Part shown: piece after piece, positions 6,122 to 11,291 of the stretch
How the letters are laid out: every line of letters starts with the position of its first letter
How positions within the stretch are numbered: the first letter of the stretch is position 1
Source: Pseudomonadota bacterium
GTDB lineage: Bacteria; Pseudomonadota; Gammaproteobacteria; Burkholderiales; Burkholderiaceae_B
Length of the DNA stretch: 11,291 bases
Direction of reading: 5' to 3'
Assembly (NCBI GenBank): GCA_023432075.1
Contig: JAEYVD010000350.1
Coordinates: 1-11,291, forward strand
Notes under the pieces: generated by a model
Told to the model about the DNA's origin: nothing
Database searches by the model: none
Seen by the model: the letters and a program-made list of their open reading frames with translations, nothing else
Position numbers and translations under genes: made by a program

Positions 6122-6778
6122 ATGTTGAACCTATCGGCCATCAACGTCGACCTGGCGGGTAATCGCATCCTGCGCGACGTCAGCGCCAACTTTGAAGCGT
6201 CCCGCACCATCGGCATCGTGGGCCGCAACGGCGCGGGCAAGACCACGCTCCTGCGCACCATCATGGGCCTGACGCGTATTCGTTCCGGCAAGATCGCGTT
6301 CGACGGCACCGACCTGACGTCCCTGCCCGGGCACAAGCGCGCCGCCATGAAGGTGGGCTACGCGCCCGAGGACCGCGTCATCTTCCCGACCATGACGGTC
6401 GAGGAAAACCTGCATCTGCCGTGCGAGGTGCAGGGCCAGTCCAAGGCCGAGATCCAGGCCCGCATGGACACGGTGCTGAAGGTGGTGCCGCAGCTGGAAC
6501 CGATGCTCAAACGCTCGGGCTCCGCGCTGTCGGGCGGGCAGGGAAAGATGGTGGCGCTGGCGCGCGCCGTCATGGTAGGCACCCGGCTCTTGATGCTGGA
6601 CGAGCCCTTTCAGGGGCTCGCGCCCAAGCTGGCGCGCGATTACACCGAGGCGCTGGGCCGCCTGAAGGAAATGCAGCCCGACCTGTGCGTGGTCATCACC
6701 GAATCCAACGTGAAGCTGCTGGGCGACATTCCGGACCAGATATGGACGATCGAGCGCGGCTCGATCACGCTGAACTGA
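6122..6778 (+). CDS. livF: HAAT ABC transporter ATP-binding protein, LivF-like (short)
   Basis: A 218-residue ATPase, about 15-20 residues shorter than usual LivF proteins (E. coli LivF is 237). Walker A is GRNGAGKT at residues 34-41. The signature is a canonical LSGGQ at 136-140, and Walker B is LLMLDE with Glu 161. The H-loop position reads TESN (residues 193-196) with no His; LivF proteins commonly have EQN there, so lack of His is a family trait. The protein ends at ERGSITLN, lacking the usual C-terminal helix region that ends near YLG. The stop is followed at once by the next gene's ribosome site, so I see no frameshifted remnant. The start is ATG 6122, three bases after livG, with GGGGG at 6109-6113. 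Confidence 0.9.
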   Translation: MLNLSAINVDLAGNRILRDVSANFEASRTIGIVGRNGAGKTTLLRTIMGLTRIRSGKIAFDGTDLTSLPGHKRAAMKVGYAPEDRVIFPTMTVEENLHLPCEVQGQSKAEIQARMDTVLKVVPQLEPMLKRSGSALSGGQGKMVALARAVMVGTRLLMLDEPFQGLAPKLARDYTEALGRLKEMQPDLCVVITESNVKLLGDIPDQIWTIERGSITLN

Positions 6779-6798
6779 TACCCAACGGAGAATTTTCC

Positions 6799-8235
6799 AT
6801 GACGCAGATGATTATCGGCGGCCGCCAGGTCGATGCCCAGGACGGGCGCACGATCGAGGTCGTTTCCCCCGTAGACGGCGAGGTCTTCACCACCATCCCG
6901 CGCGGTCAGCAGGCCGACGTGAACGCGGCAGTGCAGGCCGCGCGCGATGCGCTGGAAGGCGCGTGGGGCGACATGACCGCGCTGGAGCGCGGCCGCCTGC
7001 TGATGCGCCTGGGCGAAAGCGTGCTGGCGCACCACGAAGAGCTGGCGCAGCTGGAATCGCGCGACACCGGCAAGCCCATGTCCACCGCGCGCGGCGACAT
7101 CACGGTGCTGGCCCGCTACTTCGAGTTCTACGGCGGCGCGGCCGACAAGGTCCACGGCCAGACCATCCCGTTCCAGAAAGACTATTCGGTGCAGCTCATC
7201 CGCGAGCCGCTGGGCGTCACCGCTCACATCATTCCGTGGAACTACCCCGCGCAGATGTTCGGCCGCAGCGTGGCGCCGGCGCTTGCCATGGGCAACGCCG
7301 CCGTGGTCAAGCCCGCCGAGGACGCCTGCCTGTCGATCATCCGCGTGGCCGAACTGGCCCTGGAAGTCGGCTTTCCGCCGGGCGCGCTGAACATCGTGAC
7401 GGGCCTGGGCGAAGAAGCCGGCGCCGCGCTGTCGCGCCATCCCGGCATCAATTTCATCACCTTCACCGGCTCCAACGAAGTCGGCGTGCTGGTCCAGCAG
7501 GCGGCCGCCCTCAATGCGGTCAAGTGCGTGCTGGAACTGGGCGGCAAGTCGGCGCACATCGTGTTTGACGACGCCAACTACAAGCTCGCCATTCCGGCCA
7601 TCGTCAAGGGCATCGTCCACAACACCGGCCAGACTTGCACGGCGGGCAGCCGCCTGCTGGTGCAGAAGGGCATTTACGCGGACTTCATGAAGGCGCTGGG
7701 CGAGGAATTTTCCAAGGTGCGCGCCGGCACGCCGGACATGGACCTGACCTGCGGACCGGTCGTCAACAAGGCGCAATACGACCGCGTCAACCGCTATATC
7801 GCCAAGGGGTTGTCCGACGGCCTGAAAGTGGCGGCGGAGGGCGGCATCGCGGACGGCGTGCCCAAGGGCGGCTTCTTCGTCAAACCCACGCTCTTTGCCG
7901 CTGCCAATCACGACAGCGACCTGCTCACGCAAGAGATCTTCGGGCCCGTGCTGGTTGCGCTGCCCTTCGCGGACGAGGCCGAGGCCATCCGCCTGGCCAA
8001 CGCCACGGACTACGGCCTGTTGGGCGCGGTCTGGACCGAGAACGGCGGGCGCCAACAGCGCGTGGCGCGCGGCATCAAGTGCGGCCAGGTCTATATCAAC
8101 GGGTTTGGTGCGGGCGGCGGCGTGGAGCTGCCCTTCGGCGGCGTGAAGAAAAGCGGTCATGGCCGCGAGAAAGGCTTCATCGCGCTGGAAGAAATGAGCA
8201 CGACCAAGACCCTGATTCAGTTCTATGGCGAGTGA
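6799..8235 (+). CDS. NAD-dependent aldehyde dehydrogenase (ALDH superfamily, betaine/aromatic aldehyde type)
   Basis: A 478-residue cytoplasmic enzyme oxidising an aldehyde to the carboxylic acid. All ALDH landmarks are present: the transition-state Asn 148 in IPWNYP, the cofactor segment VVKPAE (Lys 171, Glu 174), FTGS in the Rossmann fold, the general base Glu 246 in ELGGKS, the nucleophile Cys 280 in GQTCTAGS, and Glu 379 in EIFGPV. The Glu after KPA suggests NAD over NADP. The length matches the family. The start is ATG 6799, with GGAG at 6787-6790 eight bases away; the open frame continues upstream only as a shadow of livF. It lies 20 bases after livF in the same operon as two alcohol dehydrogenases, so it probably handles their aldehyde product. 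The substrate cannot be read from the sequence. Confidence 0.95.
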   Translation: MTQMIIGGRQVDAQDGRTIEVVSPVDGEVFTTIPRGQQADVNAAVQAARDALEGAWGDMTALERGRLLMRLGESVLAHHEELAQLESRDTGKPMSTARGDITVLARYFEFYGGAADKVHGQTIPFQKDYSVQLIREPLGVTAHIIPWNYPAQMFGRSVAPALAMGNAAVVKPAEDACLSIIRVAELALEVGFPPGALNIVTGLGEEAGAALSRHPGINFITFTGSNEVGVLVQQAAALNAVKCVLELGGKSAHIVFDDANYKLAIPAIVKGIVHNTGQTCTAGSRLLVQKGIYADFMKALGEEFSKVRAGTPDMDLTCGPVVNKAQYDRVNRYIAKGLSDGLKVAAEGGIADGVPKGGFFVKPTLFAAANHDSDLLTQEIFGPVLVALPFADEAEAIRLANATDYGLLGAVWTENGGRQQRVARGIKCGQVYINGFGAGGGVELPFGGVKKSGHGREKGFIALEEMSTTKTLIQFYGE

Positions 8236-8262
8236 TCGCCGCGCATCATACGGAGACAGAAA

Positions 8263-9015
8263 ATGAGCCAGTTGCAAGGCAAGGTTGCCATCGTCACGGG
8301 CGGGGGCAACGGTTTTGGCGAGGGCATCGTCAAGCTGTACGCCAAGGAAGGCGCCAAGGTCGTGATCGCCGACATCAATAAAGAGGCCGCCGACCGCGTG
8401 GCTGCTGAAATTGGCGATGCCGCGCTGGCCGTGAAGGCCGACGTGTCCAGCCGCGCCGACATCGACAACGTGGTGCGCGCCGCGCTCGACAAATTCGGTA
8501 CTGTGGACATCGTGGTCAACAACGCCGCCATCACCCACAAGAACCAGCCGATGCTGGACGTGGACGAAGCCACCTTCGATCGCATGTTCGACATCAACGT
8601 CAAGTCGATCTACCACATGGCGCAGGCCGTCGTGCCCGTCATGCGCAAGCAAAGGCGCGGCGTGATCCTGAATATCGGATCGACGGCCGGCATCCGTCCG
8701 CGCCCCGGACTCAGCTGGTACAACGCGTCCAAAGGCGCGGTCAACGTGCTGTCCAAGTCGATGGCCGTGGAGCTGGGCGGCGAAGGCATCCGCGTCAACG
8801 CCATCTGCCCGGTCATGGGCGTGACCGGCATGTTCGAACTCTTCATGGGCCTGCCCGACACGCCGGAGAACCGCGCCAAGTTCGTGTCGACCATTCCGCT
8901 CGGCCGCTTCTGCCAGCCGTCCGACGTGGCCGCGGCCGCGCTGTTCCTGGCCAGCGATGCCGCCGAGTTCATCACCGGCGTGGAGTTCCCTGTCGACGGC
9001 GGCCGCACGGTGTAG
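8263..9015 (+). CDS. Short-chain dehydrogenase/reductase (classical SDR, NAD-type)
   Basis: A 250-residue classical SDR, usual family length. The cofactor motif is TGGGNGFG at residues 12-19, Asp 37 ends the second strand (favouring NAD over NADP), NNA lies around residue 86, and the catalytic tetrad is Asn 112, Ser 140, Tyr 153 and Lys 157 (YNASK). The C-terminus ends VDGGRTV as in many FabG-like SDRs. After the tetrad the common PG motif reads PVMGV, and the following substrate-binding loop (GMFELFMGLPDT) is rich in Met and Phe, suggesting a hydrophobic or aromatic pocket; that is inference. The start is ATG 8263 with GGAG at 8252-8255. It lies 27 bases after the ALDH gene. It probably oxidises a secondary or primary alcohol, or reduces a carbonyl, in the same pathway. 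It could be misnamed a 3-oxoacyl-ACP reductase by homology. Confidence 0.93.
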   Translation: MSQLQGKVAIVTGGGNGFGEGIVKLYAKEGAKVVIADINKEAADRVAAEIGDAALAVKADVSSRADIDNVVRAALDKFGTVDIVVNNAAITHKNQPMLDVDEATFDRMFDINVKSIYHMAQAVVPVMRKQRRGVILNIGSTAGIRPRPGLSWYNASKGAVNVLSKSMAVELGGEGIRVNAICPVMGVTGMFELFMGLPDTPENRAKFVSTIPLGRFCQPSDVAAAALFLASDAAEFITGVEFPVDGGRTV

Positions 9016-9023
9016 GGTTGGGC

Positions 9024-9090
9024 GCCGGCTTGCCGGGGGCGCAAGGCCCCGCTCGCGCCGGCATGCCGGATGCCGCGACCGCCCGCGGTC
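9024..9090 (+). repeat. Hairpin-rich spacer between the SDR and ADH genes
   Basis: The 101-base gap holds several inverted repeats. GCCGGC at 9024-9029 and 9057-9062 can pair around an inner stem GGGGC (9036-9040), loop GCAAG, GCCCC (9046-9050). A perfect palindrome, CCGGCATGCCGG, lies at 9058-9069. GACCGC (9077-9082) pairs with GCGGTC (9085-9090). GCGCCGGC also occurs twice as a direct repeat (9022 and 9055). There is no T-run, so this is not a classical intrinsic terminator. It may be an mRNA-stabilising or REP-like element. Confidence 0.5.
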
Positions 9091-9116
9091 CGGATCACTT
9101 CTGTGGATGAAGACGC

Positions 9117-10241
9117 ATGAAAATCAAAGCGGCGTTATTGCGGCAAGTGGGGGTCGAAGGACCGTATGCGCAGTCCCGGCCCCTGACCATCGCGGACATC
9201 GAGCTGGACCCGCCGGGCGTTGGCGAGGTGCTGGTCAGAATCCGTGCGGCGGGGCTGTGCCATTCGGACCTGTCCGTCATCAACGGCGACCGGCCGCGCG
9301 GCGTGCCGATCGTGCTGGGCCATGAATCGTCGGGCGAAGTCGTCGAGACCGGCCCCGGCGTCACGGACCTGAAGGCCGGCGATCACGTCGCCATGGTGTT
9401 CGTGCCCAGCTGCGGCTGCTGCAACCCCTGCATGGAAGGCCGGCCTGCGCTTTGCGAACCGGGCGCCGTGGCCAACACCAAAGGAACGCTGCTGGGCGGC
9501 GAGCGCCGGCTGCACATCGGCGACGAGTACATCAATCATCACACCGGCGTGTCCTGCTTTGCGGAATACGCCGTGGTGTCGCGGCGCTCGTGCGTCAAGG
9601 TCAACGTCGACCTCAGCCACCGCGAGGCCGCGCTGTTCGGCTGCGCCGTGCTGACCGGCGCCGGGGCCGTCATCAACCGCGCCCGCATCAAGATGGGTGA
9701 CACGGCCGCGATCGTCGGGCTGGGCGGCGTGGGCCTGAGCGCACTGCTGGCGGCGGTGGCCGCCGGCGCGCGCCGGGTGGTCGCCATCGACCTCAGCGAC
9801 GAGAAGCTGGCCCTGGCCAAGGAGCTGGGCGCCACGCACCTCGTCAATCCGAAGCAGATCAAGACCGACGACGACCTCATGGATCTGGCCGGCGGCCGCG
9901 TGGATTTCGGCTTTGACATGGCCGGCGCCGTGCCGGCCTTCGAAACCGCCTACAAGCTCACGCGCCGCGGCGGGGCGACGGTCACCTCCGGCCTGCCCAA
10001 TCCCAAGTTCAGCTTTCCGCTGTCGCTGTCGCAGATGGTGGGCGAAGAGCGCGAGATCCGGGGCAGCTACCTGGGCTCGGGCGTGCCCGCCATCGACATC
10101 AGCCGCTACATCGACCTGTACAAGGCCGGCCGCCTGCCGGTCGACAGGATGATGGGCCAATCGTTTTCGCTGGACCAGATCAACGAGGGGTTCGATCACC
10201 TCGCCACCGGCGGCAGCCTGCGCGACGCCATCGTTTTCTAA
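9117..10241 (+). CDS. Zinc-dependent alcohol dehydrogenase (MDR superfamily)
   Basis: A 374-residue medium-chain alcohol dehydrogenase, usual length for the class I/III-like branch. Catalytic zinc ligands are Cys 48 (GLCHSD), His 69 with Glu 70 (GHE) and Cys 176. The structural zinc lobe is complete, with Cys 99, 102, 105 and 113 in the C-x2-C-x2-C-x7-C spacing. The Rossmann motif is GLGGVG at 201-206, and Asp 225 ends the second strand, favouring NAD. The enzyme should interconvert a primary alcohol and an aldehyde, which would feed the aldehyde dehydrogenase encoded upstream. The ribosome site before ATG 9117 is weak (GGA at 9105-9107), and the gene follows a 101-base hairpin-rich spacer, so its expression may be set apart from the genes before it. 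The substrate is unknown; aryl or aliphatic alcohols are both possible. Confidence 0.94.
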   Translation: MKIKAALLRQVGVEGPYAQSRPLTIADIELDPPGVGEVLVRIRAAGLCHSDLSVINGDRPRGVPIVLGHESSGEVVETGPGVTDLKAGDHVAMVFVPSCGCCNPCMEGRPALCEPGAVANTKGTLLGGERRLHIGDEYINHHTGVSCFAEYAVVSRRSCVKVNVDLSHREAALFGCAVLTGAGAVINRARIKMGDTAAIVGLGGVGLSALLAAVAAGARRVVAIDLSDEKLALAKELGATHLVNPKQIKTDDDLMDLAGGRVDFGFDMAGAVPAFETAYKLTRRGGATVTSGLPNPKFSFPLSLSQMVGEEREIRGSYLGSGVPAIDISRYIDLYKAGRLPVDRMMGQSFSLDQINEGFDHLATGGSLRDAIVF

Positions 10242-10278
10242 GGGCACAGACCCGATCAACAACACTGGAGACAACACC

Positions 10279-11291
10279 ATGAAGACCTCAAGACTGGCGG
10301 CCTTGCTGGGCGCCACCCTGCTGTCGGGCCTGGCCACGCTGGCCATCGCGGCCGACAAGCCCAAGGAACTGAACGTCGGCATCTCGACCTTCCTGTCGGG
10401 CTCGGCATCCGTGTTCGGCGTGCCGGCGCGCGATGCGGCCGACATCCTGATCGAAGAGATCAACGCGGGCGGCGGCATCGACGGCGTGAAGATCGTGCCC
10501 AGCTACATCGACGAAGGCGGCGGCGGCGAAAAGCTCTTGTCCGAATACCGCCGCCTGGCCGAAGGCGGCACGCGCGTGATGCTGTCGGCCATTTCCAGCG
10601 GCCACTGCAACATCGTCGCGCCCGTGGCCGAGGACCTGAAGGTGCTGAACGTGCTGTGGGACTGCGGCACCGAGAAGGCGCTGGAAGGCAAAAAGTACAA
10701 GTACGTCGTGCGCACGCAGGCCAACGCCACGACTGAGATGGTCGCGCAGGTGCTGTACCTGATGAAGGTCAAGCCCGACTTCAAGACCATCGCCATCGTG
10801 AACCAGGACTACGCCTGGGGCCGCGATTCGCGCGACATCTTCCTGGCCGCGCTCAAGAAGTTCAAGCCCGACGTCAAGGTCGTCGCCGAGATGTTCCCCA
10901 AGTTCGGCGCCGCCGACTTCTCCACCGAAATCAGCCGCCTGCAGGCGCTGCGCCCGGATGTCATCGTCTCCACCTCGTGGGGCGGCGACCTGGACAACTT
11001 CGTGCGCCAGGCCTCGCAACGCAACCTGTTCAAGAACTCCACCTTCGTGCTGTCGCTGGCCGAAAGCTCGCTGGAACGTCTGGGCAATGCTCTGCCCGAA
11101 GGCGTCTTGGTCGGCGCGCGCGGCGATCACTACTTCCTGCACCCGGAAACCAAGGACGATCCGAAGCACCAGGCCTTCGTGAAGAAATTCCACGACAAGA
11201 CCGGCGCCTATCCGATCTACTCGGTCTATCACATGGTGCAAGGCATCTACGGCCTGAAGGCCGGCTACGAAAAGGCCATCAAGGACAACGG
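10279..11291 (+). CDS. HAAT-type periplasmic solute-binding protein, LivJ/LivK-like (3' partial)
   Basis: The frame stays open from ATG 10279 to the right edge, giving at least 337 residues; the family is usually about 380-410, so little is missing. The first 25 or so residues form a Sec signal peptide (MKTSRL, a hydrophobic core, then AIAADK, with cleavage near Ala 24 or 25). The mature protein begins with a strand and the Ser-rich loop GISTFLSGSAS, which in this family (Peripla_BP_6) contacts the ligand. Further family patterns are VNQDYAWGRDSRDIF, FSTEISRLQALRPDVIV and YSVYHMVQGIYGLK. Cys 110 and Cys 129 might form a disulfide. GGAG at 10267-10270 lies eight bases before the start. The protein should capture the substrate for the LivHMGF-like complex encoded about 3.5 kb upstream. 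The ligand cannot be deduced from the sequence. Confidence 0.93.
   Translation, partial: MKTSRLAALLGATLLSGLATLAIAADKPKELNVGISTFLSGSASVFGVPARDAADILIEEINAGGGIDGVKIVPSYIDEGGGGEKLLSEYRRLAEGGTRVMLSAISSGHCNIVAPVAEDLKVLNVLWDCGTEKALEGKKYKYVVRTQANATTEMVAQVLYLMKVKPDFKTIAIVNQDYAWGRDSRDIFLAALKKFKPDVKVVAEMFPKFGAADFSTEISRLQALRPDVIVSTSWGGDLDNFVRQASQRNLFKNSTFVLSLAESSLERLGNALPEGVLVGARGDHYFLHPETKDDPKHQAFVKKFHDKTGAYPIYSVYHMVQGIYGLKAGYEKAIKDN

Noticed and set aside
6421..6798. N-terminal extension of the ALDH frame
   Set aside because: This part overlaps livF and encodes a Gly/Ala/Arg-rich shadow. ATG 6799 has a good GGAG site and gives the family's normal length.
6640..8652. A 670-codon open frame on the minus strand across livF, ALDH and SDR
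   Set aside because: It is antisense to three well-supported genes with all catalytic motifs. Its translation is rich in His, Arg, Gln and Asp, as expected from the reverse complement of GC-rich codons, and shows no protein family.
9024..9090. An intrinsic terminator after the SDR gene
   Set aside because: The hairpins are not followed by a T-run, and the ADH and binding protein genes fit the same operon. Partial or Rho-linked termination cannot be excluded.
9135..10478. A 447-codon minus-strand open frame opposite the Zn-ADH
   Set aside because: The plus strand encodes a complete ADH with both zinc sites. The antisense frame has shadow composition and crosses into the next gene's signal peptide.
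1..11291. Mobile element or horizontally acquired island
   Set aside because: I found no transposase, integrase, tRNA gene, flanking repeat or abrupt change in base composition apart from the short AT-richer promoter region at about 3210-3280.

Overview
The window is GC-rich (mostly G or C at third codon positions), and every gene I support lies on the + strand. Gene style, short overlaps and protein sequences suggest a betaproteobacterium, most likely Alcaligenaceae (Achromobacter/Bordetella-like). That assignment is inference from pattern recognition, not from a marker gene. I see no RNA gene, insertion sequence, CRISPR array or phage gene.

Region 1 (1-3197) is a tightly overlapping four-gene operon cut by the left edge. 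It encodes the C-terminal part of an ABC-2 type ATPase, its membrane permease, a GldG-type membrane-anchored auxiliary protein, and a short DUF4340-like membrane-anchored protein with a histidine cluster just outside the membrane. The genes overlap by 4 bases each (ATGA, ATGA, TTGA), which points to translational coupling and one complex. The transported substrate is unknown. This module is the least understood part of the window.

Region 2 (3198-3489) is a 292-base gap without a convincing gene. It carries candidate promoter elements and a run of GC-rich inverted repeats, some overlapping, just before the next operon.

Region 3 (3490-11291, cut by the right edge) looks like one catabolic operon. 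It encodes a branched-chain amino acid/amide type (HAAT/Liv) ABC importer (LivH-, LivM-, LivG- and LivF-like), then an aldehyde dehydrogenase, a short-chain dehydrogenase, a zinc-dependent alcohol dehydrogenase, and finally the periplasmic solute-binding protein of the importer. The simplest model is that the binding protein and Liv complex import a small polar or aromatic compound. Two alcohol dehydrogenases of unrelated folds and one aldehyde dehydrogenase would then oxidise alcohol to aldehyde to acid with NAD. No regulator or ring-cleavage gene is in the window, so the substrate cannot be named.

Points of note are the asymmetric, partly degenerate ATP sites of the LivG/LivF pair with a short LivF, two TTG starts supported by strong Shine-Dalgarno sequences, the structured leader before livH, and a hairpin-rich gap between the SDR and ADH genes.
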